This document shows, piece by piece, positions 40,576 to 52,418 of a stretch of 64,000 bases of DNA. Position numbers and translations under genes: made by a program. The notes under the pieces are model-generated. The model saw only the letters and a program-made list of their open reading frames with translations, searched no databases and was not told the origin of the DNA. The first letter of the stretch is position 1. Each line of letters starts with the position of its first letter. The stretch comes from Nephrocerus scutellatus (lineage: Eukaryota; Arthropoda; Insecta; Diptera; Pipunculidae): the NCBI GenBank assembly GCA_947095585.1, contig OX352763.1, forward strand, positions 61,103,016-61,167,015. The letters run 5' to 3'.

Positions 40576-41641
40576 TGTAAAGGTATGTTTACTCGTCGTG
40601 TAATGGTAAGACTAACGATGTAAGTTTGTAATGTAAAAACTAAGCCGTTGGACAAACTATGTTGGTGTGGTTTCGCTAAGCAGTAAGCTGCAACCAGCGG
40701 CTTTGCAAAGTAGGATCAGAATCCACTGCAAGGCGTGTGAGAAGTAAAAGATACACTCTTTTCGGGTGTATGTTTAACTCTGTTTTTATTCTGTAAAATC
40801 TACTTCTTTTATACTAATTCTAACAATGTAAATTTCTTATCTACTAATAGAAAATATGTATGTAACTAATGCAGTGCATCGTCATCGATGCACTTGAAAT
40901 AGTTTCGTTATGTACAATAGTGTGCTCATTATTGATGCACTTGAAATGCTAATGCTATAGTAGGGCACGATGCAAATGCTCTACTTGTTGTGTATGAATC
41001 ATAGTGCACCGTGTCGGTGCTTGCCGAACACGTGTGCTTTGTTTACCTGGCAGGATCGCCATGTAAAGGTATGTTTACTCGTCGTGTAATGGTAAGACTA
41101 ACGATGTAAGGTTGTAATGTAAAAACTAAGCCGTTGGACAAACTATGTTGGTGTGGTTTCGCTAAGCAGTAAGCTGCAACCAGCGGCTTTGCAAAGTAGG
41201 GTCAGAATCCACTGCAAGGCGTGTGAGAAGTAAAAGATACGCTCTTTTCGGGTGTATGTTTAACTCTGTTTTTATTCTGTAAAATCTACTTCTTTTATAC
41301 TAATTCTAACAATGTAAAATTCTTATCTACTAATAGAAAATATGTAACTAATGCAGTGCATCGTCATCGATGCACTTGAAATAGTTTCGTTATGTACAAA
41401 AGTGTGCTCATTATTGATGCACTTGAATTGCTAATGCTATAGTAGGGCACGATGCAAATGCTCTACTTGTTGTGTATGAATCATAGTGCACCGTGTCGGT
41501 GCTTGCCGAACACGTGTGCTTTGTTTATGTTGTGATGTAATTTATTGTTTTGTGAATGTTACTGATTGTGTGTGGTGTTTGTATTGACATTTGGTTTGTG
41601 TTTATTTGGGTGGTGTGTATCAATTGTGGATATACACTACA
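40576..41641 (-). mobile_element. Nested gypsy remnant in gag: LTR-primer site-partial LTR
   Basis: Flanked by a 4-bp target duplication ACAC (40572-40575 and 41642-41645). On the minus strand: a complete 580-bp LTR (41641-41062, TGTAGTG...CCTTTACA), a 16-bp primer site TGGCGATCCTGCCAGG (41061-41046), then a second LTR lacking its first about 120 bp (41045-40576). The whole internal region is deleted. Confidence 0.9.
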
Positions 41642-41645
41642 ACAC

Positions 41646-42744
41646 GTCGTATTTCCAAATCGGTTCGTCTATCAGCGAACCTTTTTGTCAGCTCATTTTT
41701 CAAAAATGCCCATTCAACGTTACCATACCGTTGGATAAAATCCCAATACCAGTCTGCTGCGATGCCACGGACGAAGTAACTCATGTCATTAGCAATTTGC
41801 TGCAAATGAATTCGGTTAGTCAGCGCTTGGTGCTCCAACATGCGAATAAATTGTTTTACCGGCGTGCCCGTCAATGAACCGTCAAATGATATGGGCCATT
41901 TTGTTGGGTCACGCTGAAGAGGATTAAATATTGGTGGATGTTACAACTGATCTGGATTCAGCACTGAACAGTTGCCAGACTGTTTATTATTTGACAACGA
42001 CCTCCCCACCGGTGGGAACAACAAATTATATTGGGTCTGGTTTACGCTTGGTTGTTTTACCATTGCCAGAACAGTCTTTGAACTCGTTACAACAGGATCT
42101 ACTCTCTCTGAAGAGGCTCCCTGAACTGCACCATTCAAGTTATTAGGCATTATAGGCTCATTGCTATGATGATGCTCTAATTGTCGTACTTGTGACTGGT
42201 CTGTCTGATCTGTATCAGAAATGTCGGACCCTTCCCTGTCGTGCTGTTCAATGCCGTCACCAGAATGAGTATGCCCTTCAGTACCAATATCCAAAGACTT
42301 AAACTGAGTGATAGACTCTTTTAAATCCTTGTTTTCCTGATTGACATTAGTGATAAATTCAATCATTTGATCACATTTGTCGTTGAGTTCAGCGACCACA
42401 GTTTCCACTGCCTTTGAATACCTAATCCTTTGCAACCGCCCGTGAATATGTAACAAGCGTGAATGAAATATATCAAACTGTATATTTGCCTTATCGCTAC
42501 GCAAGACTAATAAATTTTGAATTTCAGCGTAGATGGAACGAAATTTCCACGAAATCTTACTGACTTCACCCCTAGGGTTTTTCTGGGCAGGATGTGGAGG
42601 TCTATTTGGTGCTAACACCGGATGCTCCTTCTCGTTTTCTAATCGCTTTATGAGCTCATTAAGTTTAGTTAATGGATCACCAGAAATGTTGCGGACCAGA
42701 CATTCCAATTCAAACTCATCGTTAGACAAATGGTCCGGATTCAT
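41646..42744 (-). pseudogene. gag: Ulysses-like gag N-terminal half, copy 1
   Basis: It starts MNPDHLSNDEFELECLV at 42744, with a helical N-terminal region (IQFDIFHSRLLHIHGRLQ) and an acidic Ser/Asp linker (HSGDGIEQHDREGSDISD). A TAA at 41943-41941 (TAC in the other copies) stops it, after which the capsid domain continues (ADWYWDFIQRYGNVEWAF, LTKRFADRRTDLEI) to the nested LTR. Confidence 0.85.
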
Positions 42745-43667
42745 CTTGGTATTTTGTAAAGGACTACTCCCGAAAGATTAAAAAAAATCAAGTCAGCTAT
42801 GATTGGTAACGCGTGTCACACCTGAGAGACTAAGACACCCATGCAATTGTTCAATTACAAGAACCTGATGAAAATTTTTCTTTTCAACAAAAAAAAATTC
42901 GTTAAATATAAACTTGTTGTTTTGTAAATTATACTTCTTAGTTACACACCTAAAGGTGTCAAAACTGTTTCCAATAACAAATTTTCCGGTTACGATTAGC
43001 ACTCTATAACGAGCAAAAGTTAAAAAAAACTAATATTGTAGATAATTTGGTATGTGGTGCGGATGAGGCGGGACCCCAGATTTAGAAGACATGCCTGTGC
43101 CGACGTTAATTATGTTGAACGATTAGGAACAATACTCAATAAAACTACGACATTAAGCTGATAATCAATGACGATATCTATTCAAACCCATAATGGAGGG
43201 GATAAGATACCTAAACAAACCAGTAATGCTAATGATAAACAGAAAGCAAAACCCGAATTAGTAATTCAAAGGAACCACCGCGCTAACACTTAGCCAAGAG
43301 TCCAAATGTTGGTCAAGTCCTGCTTAAGCCGATCGTTAACATTACCAAAGGGAGATATGAATGGGGAAATATAGCAAAAAAAAAAATAAACAGACAATTT
43401 ATGTTCAGCTGAAACCAACAAAAATTGTTCAGAAGTCCATAAGAAATCAACTGAGACTTGATTATAAATCAAACGAAAATATCCGGATATCAACCGAGAC
43501 TCAATCGACAGTCACCAAGAAGAATCTCCAAGAATCAACTGAAAATCATCTCAAAATCAACCAAGTCACATTTGTAAGTCAAACGAAAATATTCGGAAAA
43601 CAACTGAGACTCAATTAAAAGTTAACAAGGAATATGCCTAGAAATCAACTTGAAATCAACTGGCATT
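42745..43667 (-). other. Ulysses-like 5' leader, copy 1
   Basis: Untranslated leader. It contains a diverged internal repeat of AATCAACTGAGACT-like words at about 43440-43660. An 85-codon plus-strand frame (43361-43618) crosses it and is unchanged in all three copies, but its composition follows the repeat and I do not call it a gene. The leader is cut at 43667 by the duplication joint. Confidence 0.6.
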
Positions 43668-43763
43668 GAATGGAACGTAAATTACGTTCTCCCCTGTTAG
43701 TAACTTTTGGATACATAGTTTTGGATATCGTATATTTTAAGGAGCTATTACTTTTAGTAATAT

Positions 43764-44571
43764 TTATTTCGGGTTTGAAGGAAACCTTCCGTTCCTGTTT
43801 TGGTTCGATCGATGTCTGTTGTCTGTTCGTTGTGCTTGATGGTTGGAGTTAAGCTTCCGCATTGGATTGCTTGCGCTTACCCCCTCCTTCAAGTTTCCCT
43901 GAACTAGGCAGCAATGGGTACACGATTTCTTTAGAACTTCAGGAGCACCACAACCGAAACAAAACGTATGTAGTATACGATGGTTGCAGTCTTTAAAGTA
44001 GTGACCTGATTGGAGGCAATTCCAACAATGGTTCACCTTCGACTGGGAAGTACTCGAAAAGGGTGATGCTGATCGAACTGCCTGGCTGTGATGCAGCGGC
44101 ATATCTTTTCCTGAACCATATGGGTCCTGATAATTTATTCTATTAGAGTTGGGATAGAAACCCGAGTGATCATGAGACTCTATTGGATTAACATTAGAAT
44201 GACCCTGGTCTGAAACGTAACTCGCTGTTGTGTTAACTGGTTGAAACCTAGGATAATTAGTATTGTAGTTAACGTCAGTAAACTTCGGATCCGATAAAAC
44301 TTGGAGTTCATGCGCATATTTTCGAGACTCAACGGCCATTTCTGGTAAAATTCGATTACGGGCCCAAGTATCCTCGTATGCCATGCATTCGTGTAGTGTT
44401 ACGAACTGTGTAACTGCAAGTCGGTCCTGTAGACCTGGTCGCATATTTTGGGTAAGAATGAAAATGAGTTCCGAGTCTGGCATAGGAGTTTCCATTTGCA
44501 GGGACGTTGATAGAACTGAATTATAGAACTCGATAAACTTTTCATTCGGTCGCTGTTTCTTCGATTCTATA
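43764..44571 (-). pseudogene. gag: Ulysses-like gag C-terminal half, duplicated copy
   Basis: Same frame and length as 39764-40495 with no coding difference that I can see. It is followed by only about 95 bp of the pol frame before the duplication joint at 43668, so no pol belongs to it. Confidence 0.85.
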
Positions 44572-44575
44572 ACAC

Positions 44576-45641
44576 TGTAAAGGTATGTTTACTCGTCGTG
44601 TAATGGTAAGACTAACGATGTAAGTTTGTAATGTAAAAACTAAGCCGTTGGACAAACTATGTTGGTGTGGTTTCGCTAAGCAGTAAGCTGCAACCAGCGG
44701 CTTTGCAAAGTAGGATCAGAATCCACTGCAAGGCGTGTGAGAAGTAAAAGATACACTCTTTTCGGGTGTATGTTTAACTCTGTTTTTATTCTGTAAAATC
44801 TACTTCTTTTATACTAATTCTAACAATGTAAATTTCTTATCTACTAATAGAAAATATGTATGTAACTAATGCAGTGCATCGTCATCGATGCACTTGAAAT
44901 AGTTTCGTTATGTACAATAGTGTGCTCATTATTGATGCACTTGAAATGCTAATGCTATAGTAGGGCACGATGCAAATGCTCTACTTGTTGTGTATGAATC
45001 ATAGTGCACCGTGTCGGTGCTTGCCGAACACGTGTGCTTTGTTTACCTGGCAGGATCGCCATGTAAAGGTATGTTTACTCGTCGTGTAATGGTAAGACTA
45101 ACGATGTAAGGTTGTAATGTAAAAACTAAGCCGTTGGATAAACTATGTTGGTGTGGTTTCGCTAAGCAGTAAGCTGCAACCAGCGGCTTTGCAAAGTAGG
45201 GTCAGAATCCACTGCAAGGCGTGTGAGAAGTAAAAGATACGCTCTTTTCGGGTGTATGTTTAACTCTGTTTTTATTCTGTAAAATCTACTTCTTTTATAC
45301 TAATTCTAACAATGTAAAATTCTTAATTACTAATAGAAAATATGTAACTAATGCAGTGCATCGTCATCGATGCACTTGAAATAGTTTCGTTATGTACAAA
45401 AGTGTGCTCATTATTGATGCACTTGAATTGCTAATGCTATAGTAGGGCACGATGCAAATGCTCTACTTGTTGTGTATGAATCATAGTGCACCGTGTCGGT
45501 GCTTGCCGAACACGTGTGCTTTGTTTATGTTGTGATGTAATTTATTGGTTTGTGAATGTTACTGATTGTGTGTGGTGTTTGTATTGACATTTGGTTTGTG
45601 TTTATTTGGGTGGTGTGTATCAATTGTGGATATACACTACA
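44576..45641 (-). mobile_element. Nested LTR-primer site-partial LTR, duplicated copy
   Basis: Same structure and ACAC flanks as 40576-41641, with the primer site at 45061-45046. Confidence 0.9.
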
Positions 45642-45645
45642 ACAC

Positions 45646-46743
45646 GTCGTATTTCCAAATCGGTTCGTCTATCAGCGAACCTTTTTGTCAGCTCATTTTT
45701 CAAAAATGCCCATTCAACGTTACCATACCGTTGGATAAAATCCCAATACCAGTCTGCTGCGATGCCACGGACGAAGTAACTCATGTCATTAGCAATTTGC
45801 TGCAAATGAATTCGGTTAGTCAACGCTTGGTGCTCCAACATGCGAATAAATTTTTTTACCGGCGTGCCCGTCAATGAACCGTCAAATGATATGGGCCATT
45901 TTGTTGGGTCACGCTGAAGAGGATTAAATATTGGTGGATGGTACAACTGATCTGGATTCAGCACTGAACAGTTGCCAGACTGTTTATTATTTGACAACGA
46001 CCTCCCCACCGGTGGGAACAACAAATTATATTGGGTCTGGTTTACGCTTGGTTGTTTTACCATTGCCAGAACAGTCTTTGAACTCGTTACAACAGGATCT
46101 ACTCTCTCTGAAGAGGCTCCCTGAACTGCACCATTCAAGTTATTAGGCATTATAGGCTCATTGCTATGATGATGCTCTAATTGTCGTACTTGTGACTGGT
46201 CTGTCTGATCTGTATCAGAAATGTCGGACCCTTCCCTGTCGTCCTGTTCAATGCCGTCACCAGAATGAGTATGCCCTTCAGTACCAATATCCAAAGACTT
46301 AAACTGAGTGATAGACTCTTTTAAATCCTTGTTTTCCTGATTGACATTAGTGATAAATTCAATCATTTGATCACATTTGTCGTTGAGTTCAGCGACCACA
46401 GTTTCCACTGCCTTTGAATACCTAATCCTTTGCAACCGCCCGTGAATATGTAACAAGCGTGAATGAAATATATCAAACTGTATATTTGCCTTATCGCTAC
46501 GCAAGACTAATAAATTTTGAATTTCAGCGTAGATGGAACGAAATTCCACGAAATCTTACTGACTTCACCCCTAGGGTTTTTCTGGGCAGGATGTGGAGGT
46601 CTATTTGGTGCTAACACCGGATGCTCCTTCTCGTTTTCTAATCGCTTTATGAGCTCATTAAGTTTAGTTAATGGATCACCAGAAATGTTGCGGACCAGAC
46701 ATTCCAATTCAAACTCATCGTTAGACAAATGGTCCGGATTCAT
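45646..46743 (-). pseudogene. gag: Ulysses-like gag N-terminal half, duplicated copy
   Basis: The frame at 46743-46507 breaks through loss of one T near 46545 (GAAATTCC instead of GAAATTTCC). From 46549 a new frame runs 309 codons to the nested LTR without the stop found at 41941. The content is otherwise as in 41646-42744. Confidence 0.85.
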
Positions 46744-47737
46744 CTTGGTATTTTGTAAAGGACTACTCCCGAAAGATTAAAAAAAAATCAAGTCAGCTAT
46801 GATTGGTAACGCGTGTCACACCTGAGAGACTAAGACACCCATGCAATTGTTTAATTACAAGAACCTGATGAAAATTTTTCTTTTCAACAAAAAAAAATTC
46901 GTTAAATATAAACTTGTTGTTTTGTAAATTATACTTCTTAGTTACACACCTAAAGGTGTCAAAACTGTTTCCAATAACAAATTTTCCGGTTACGATTAGC
47001 ACTCTATAACGAGCAAAAGTTAAAAAAAACTAATATTGTAGATAATTTGGTGTGTGGTGCGGATGAGGCGGGACCCCAGATTTAGAAGACATGCCTGTGC
47101 CGACGTTAATTATGTTGAACGATTAGGAACAATACTCAATAAAACTACGACATTAAGCTGATAATCAATGACGATATCTATTCAAACCCATAATGGAGGG
47201 GATAAGATACGTAAACAAACCAGTAATGCAAAATGCTAACGATCAACAGAAAGCAAAACCCGAATTAGTAATTCAAAGGAACCACCGCGCTAACACTTAG
47301 CCAAGAGTCCGAATGTTGGTCAAGTCCTGCTTAAGCCGATCGTTAACATTACCAAAGGGAGATATGAATGGGGAAATATAGCAAAAAAAAAAATAAACAG
47401 ACAATTTATGTTCAGCTGAAACCAACAAAAATTGTTCAGAAGTCCATAAGAAATCAACTGAGACTTGATTATAAATCAAACGAAAATATCCGGATATCAA
47501 CCGAGACTCAATCGACAGTCACCAAGAAGAATCTCCAAGAATCAACTGAAAATCATCTCAAAATCAACCAAGTCACATTTGTAAGTCAAACGAAAATATT
47601 CGGAAAACAACTGAGACTCAATTAAAAGTTAACAAGGAATATGCCTAGAAATCAACTTGAAATCAACTGGCATTGAAACTAAATCGACATATACGACATA
47701 ATTCGAATACTAAACCGTAATCACCATTGGGCGCCAC
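46744..47737 (-). other. Ulysses-like 5' leader and primer binding site
   Basis: Leader as at 42745-43667 but continuing to the LTR. At 47736-47727 the minus strand reads TGGCGCCCAA, one base after LTR2. This matches the start of the tRNA-Lys-complementary primer site used by Osvaldo/Ulysses elements. Confidence 0.8.
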
Positions 47738-49836
47738 TGTAACGACCACCATTTAAAATGGTGGCGTTAGCAGATTGCGATGTGCAGAGGTTCAGGCGGT
47801 CAAATGCTCCGGCTAAGCACTCAGGGATACGGGCGGGGTTTAAGAACTTGCACAAGGCCTGTTTTAGACCGCAGGATGAGGAAAGGACGGGGATAAAGGG
47901 GATGTTCAACTAACGGGCAGCAACTAACGCGAACATGTACTCGTCATCCGGGGAAGTGGGTCACCCACACCACAATATCAAACCCTTTAGACTCCCATTG
48001 TAGGGGCAGGAAGGAAAAAGAAAATAATGCAAAGTGACTTCATACAAGTTATGCTTTATTTAGCGAAAAAAAAACAGAAAAAAAAAATAAAATTATTTCT
48101 AATAAAAAAAAGGTATTAATATTATGAGTATTAAAAAAAACTGCCTATATATATATATAATATAAGTATATACGCATAAATAATCTGTAAATATATAAAT
48201 AAATAAAAATAATAAAGTAAAAAAAAAACCTTATGCGGCGCCGCTAGTGATGCCGTTGAAGCGTTGGGTTTTTTTTTCTTATGATGATGCTGCGTCGGTT
48301 GATGAGGTTTCCATTATCTGCTAACACACACAAACAGCGAGTTGAATGAGCATACTCCGTACATTCTCTCACCAACTTGAAATATCGAAGTTTCTGTTCA
48401 GCTATTCAAAGCTGCCTTTTGTTCACTACGCAGTGGTTTTGCCAACTGTAATTCTGTTAAACGGATCTCCAAAGATCTCTCCTCACAACCACTCAAACCA
48501 ACAATCGGGAACACCCACTGGTACAGTCTAACACCACCGCTAATATAGCCACCGAATTCGACGACCCGCACACCGCTACTCGTTGTTAAGGCCAGAGAAG
48601 TATTATTACGGCAATGCGAACACTTCCACTAGGAATACCACTATTTTTGTTTAGCTTCGAAGGTTTCATGCAGATTTCGGTTATAGAGACCTGTTTAGCC
48701 CACATATGCTGGAATGCTGATGGCTTCGATGAAATTCGATGATGCGTTAAAAGCAAAATCTTATGGATTTATATACATAACAATGTCTTATGTATCTTTA
48801 TATACTTTATTAATGATAATTTTTCCTGCGCGACGACGACGATGAGCGATGCACTAAGCACTGTGATAGTTTACCCACCACAACAACAACAACAAATTGA
48901 ACAATTTAAAGAAGACGGTTCCAGCGGCGGCGACGATGACGATAATCACAGCAACCAATCACTACCCAAACACACGCAGAGAAAACTCGGCCACTTCGAT
49001 TTCTTTTGCGTCTATTTCTAGACTCACGAATATTGCCAATTTAAATGATAACGGGCATAAAATGATCGGTCTGAAGACGAGACAGCGTACTTCTCGAACA
49101 GCAAACACTCAGCGGCCGGCTGTGGAATTTTTCTAATAAATGCAAATTATTTAATTAGCTACGGACGATATTTGTTTTTATTCTTAATAGAAATTAGACA
49201 CTCTTCAAGTGGTTGCCTTTTGAAGGCCTAACGTCTACCATAATTCAGATTGTCAACGTTACCACTTGGTATATATAATATATGCACTTGAAATACCGCC
49301 ACAATCGAAATTGAACTAACAGTACCGCGTATGGCAATGCAATCCACCAAATGCGTCAACAGTCTCGCGACGACGCGACGTAATCCAGCACAGGCGACAG
49401 CCAAAAAAAAAAAAAACTTTGCGACCACTCACGTTGAAGACTCGGTACCCACTCCTCTCACTCCAATCTGTGCATGTCAATATTATATGTCCATATAATC
49501 TCAATAATCTCAATACTAATATAACAAATCATAATATTTATAGAATATATTAAGTACTCAGAGAGAAAATTTTATTAAAATACACAGAGAGAAAACCTAA
49601 GTATAGAATATTTATATGTAATATAGAAAACATATAGTTCATACAATCATATACTCGTATTTTATACTGCTGCGCATTTTTTTTTTTTTTAATCATAAAT
49701 TATTTATATTTATTGATTAAGTAATTATTTTATTTATTTTTATTTACCTTAAAATTCAATAGGAAAAACCCCGACAACTTCTCTATTCCTTCCTTTCCAC
49801 AACGATCTTATTGTAAAAAAAAACCCGCTAACAACA
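47738..49836 (-). repeat. Ulysses-like LTR2 (2099 bp), 5' LTR of internal copy 1
   Basis: Same ends as LTR1. It adjoins the Lys-type primer site on its left. It is nearly identical to LTR3 and differs from LTR1 at shared sites such as AAGAACTTGCAC versus ACGAACGTGCAC. Confidence 0.9.
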
Positions 49837-52352
49837 CTGCATGAGTGACTCAACTTGCATGAGTGACTCAATCACTCAGAACGTCCATCGTCACACTACC
49901 AATCCTGAACCAGAATACTAGTGATGTGTCAACTCGAGTTCATAAACCGGTTCAAACCGAGTTGTATTTACATCAAACCGAGTTGGCGAAACCGAAAGAA
50001 CGAACCAACAAATGTAATGCCAAAACTGCATTGAAAAACCGAGTTGAACAGACGACCGAGTTGTATTTACATCAAACCGAGTTGGCGAAACCGAAAGAAC
50101 GAACCAACAAATGTAATGCCAAAACTGCATTGAACAACCGAGTTGAACAGACGATTCGGTTTGGTTGGTAAGGATCGTTCAACACATATTCTTTTTGAAC
50201 AGTCTTTATCAAATCCAAGGGAGCCTCCTGTCATCGATCAATACTTAAGGTTCATTGAAAAACGTTTCCAGTCGTTAGAGGGAACCAACACTGCAGGCCC
50301 TAGGTCAGCAACATCAGTTGTTTCAATAAGTAAGCAAGATACCTGCATCGCATGCAAACAAAAGCATCGACTTTACTACTGCAATGCCTTCAAGAAGTTG
50401 AGTCAACTTGAGCGTTTTAATTTTGTGAAAAGAAACAACCTCTGCATCAATTGCTTGCAATCTGGGCATGGGTCGGCTAGATGTTCTGCTCGGAGCTGTT
50501 TCAAGTGCAACCAAAAGCATCCAACCATGTTACACCTACAGTCAGATTATAAACATAAAGGAGAAACTGCTACAGCTGTGAACTCAACTACTGATGTATC
50601 AACACCTAAAGATAATTCAGTGACGTTAGCAGCCGATGATGACCATTATAACCGCAGTTATACACTCTTGGGCACCGCAATAGTAAAACTGGTAACCAAT
50701 GAAGGGAACGAACTTGAATGCCGTGCTCTCTTAGACTCTGGATCTCAAGTGAACATAATACCGGAGCGAACTATCAAATGTCTTAAGGCGGCCACAAGCT
50801 TCGACAAGATGGTCATTCAAGGAATTGGACAAGGGAAGCGAGAATCAACTCGAAGAATAAACATTAAGCTACTCTCCAAACTAAACGGATTCGACACAAG
50901 GTTGGAAGCCTTTATCCTACCTTAAATCGTTCCGCCACAACCATCACAGAATCTTGCTATTGACAAATGGCCCATTCCCAAAAATATCAAGCTTGCTGAT
51001 CCACAGTTTAACGCACCAGGAAAAATTGACCTATTATTTGGAGCGGACAATATACCTACGCTACAAAATACAGTTTTTGGATGGATAGTCATGGGTAGGG
51101 CTGGAAATGGTCGACTGAATTCAGCAACTTGTGGTATTAACTGTGTCACTGATGAAATGAAGACTAGTCAGTTAATTGAAAGGTTTTGGAAATTGGAAGA
51201 ATTAGGCCCGCTGGAAGCCAATACAACAGTCTCCGAGAAGCAATGTGAACTTCAGTTTAACCAGTCAGTTAAAAGGGACGAAAAAGTCGCTTTATTGTAG
51301 GACTACCATTCAAGGATGATCCAAAATGTCTGGGTGAATCCAAGCAGATCTCTCTCAATCGATTTGTTGCTATGGCAAAAAGGTTTTCCAGAGACCAGCA
51401 GCTAAAGACTCAATATTCTAAGTTCATGGAGGAGTACCTCGCACTGAGCCACATGAAGGAATTGAACTTACATAACATTCCGTCACCGCACTATTTTCTT
51501 CCACACCACTGTGTCCTAAAGCCTGAAAGCAGCTCCACTAAACTGCGAGTAGTCTTCGATGCATCAAGCACAACTTCCACCGGGTATTCTCTCAACGACC
51601 TACTGCATACAGGGCCGACTGTGCAAAGTGACTTGTTCGCCATTTTATTACGTTTTCGCCTACCAAGATTTGTCATCACCACTGATATTGAAAAAATTTA
51701 CCGGCAAATCCTTATTCAACAAGAGGATCAAAAATATCAATTGATCCTGTGGAGAAACCACCCGCAGGAGACCATGCGATGTTATCAGTTATCAACAGTC
51801 ACATACGGAACCAGATCTGCTCCATACCTAGCCACAAAGTGTCTGCAGCGATTGGGACAAGAAAATATCACCACTCATCCCCTCGGATCACAGACGTTGC
51901 TAAAAAAATTTCTACGTAGATGACGGCATAACGGGATCCGACAGTCTTGCAAGCGCTAAGGAAATGCAGCGACAATTAAATACAATTTTAAGAGGAGCTG
52001 GATTCAACTTGCGAAAATGGTGTGCAAATCATCCACAACTGTTGGAAGGAATTTCGCCAGAGGATAAGGATCTGGACTTCGATTCAAGGGTAGAAAATAC
52101 CATCAAAACCTTGGGTTTATCTTGGCTGACTAAATCGGACCAATTCCGCGTAAGGGCGACTTGGAATAACAACGACCGTGTCACTAAATGAATCGTAAGC
52201 TCAGATCTGGCTCGTTTGTTCGATCCACTTGGACTCATGGCTCCAGTGGTCCATTGGTCACGGCAAAAATATTTGCACATAATCTCTGGGAACTTAAGTT
52301 GCAATGGGATGAAGCTCTTCCAATAGAATTTCAAAGCAAATGGACATCGTTC
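49837..52352 (+). pseudogene. pol: BEL-2 piece, array copy 2 (knuckles, protease, RT)
   Basis: Same content as 33922-36464: 99-bp repeats at 49957-50154, zinc knuckles and DSGS protease in the frame 50143-50925, and RT at 51091-52191. It shares the copy-1 TGA (CGA in copy 3) and the gypsy junction at 52352. A private lesion is a missing G at about 51287 that truncates the frame at 51300. Catalytic YVDD lies near 51913-51924 in a shifted frame. Confidence 0.85.
49957..50154. repeat. Two 99-bp tandem units, copy 2
   Basis: Same pair as at 34068-34265, without the extra 24 bp before it. Confidence 0.85.
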
Positions 52353-52418
52353 GTTTATTTTCAGGTGAGTACTGAGGTTGCCCCAAAGAAACTGCCGATA
52401 TAGCGTAGACCATGCTAA

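Larger units (their letters stand above)
43668..47673. repeat. 4-kb direct duplication of 39668-43667
   Basis: The second copy starts at the pol N-terminus (ATGGAACGTAAATTACG) and runs to the leader. The joint reads GGCATT-GAA-TGGAACG, sharing GAA with both parents. The copies differ by scattered substitutions and small indels, including 7 bp near 47230, so they have diverged since duplication. Confidence 0.9.

Noticed and set aside
41566..41877. 103-codon plus-strand frame seen in all gypsy copies
   Set aside because: It is antisense to gag and crosses the nested LTR edge, so it is a shadow frame.
43361..43618. 85-codon plus-strand frame identical in three copies (also 47368 and 58785)
   Set aside because: It lies antisense in the gypsy leader, its sequence follows a diverged AATCAACTGAG repeat, and identity among copies reflects recent duplication, not selection.
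43668..47673. 4-kb duplication as a pure assembly error
   Set aside because: Substitutions, a one-base gag deletion and a 7-bp indel distinguish the copies; still listed as needing read support.
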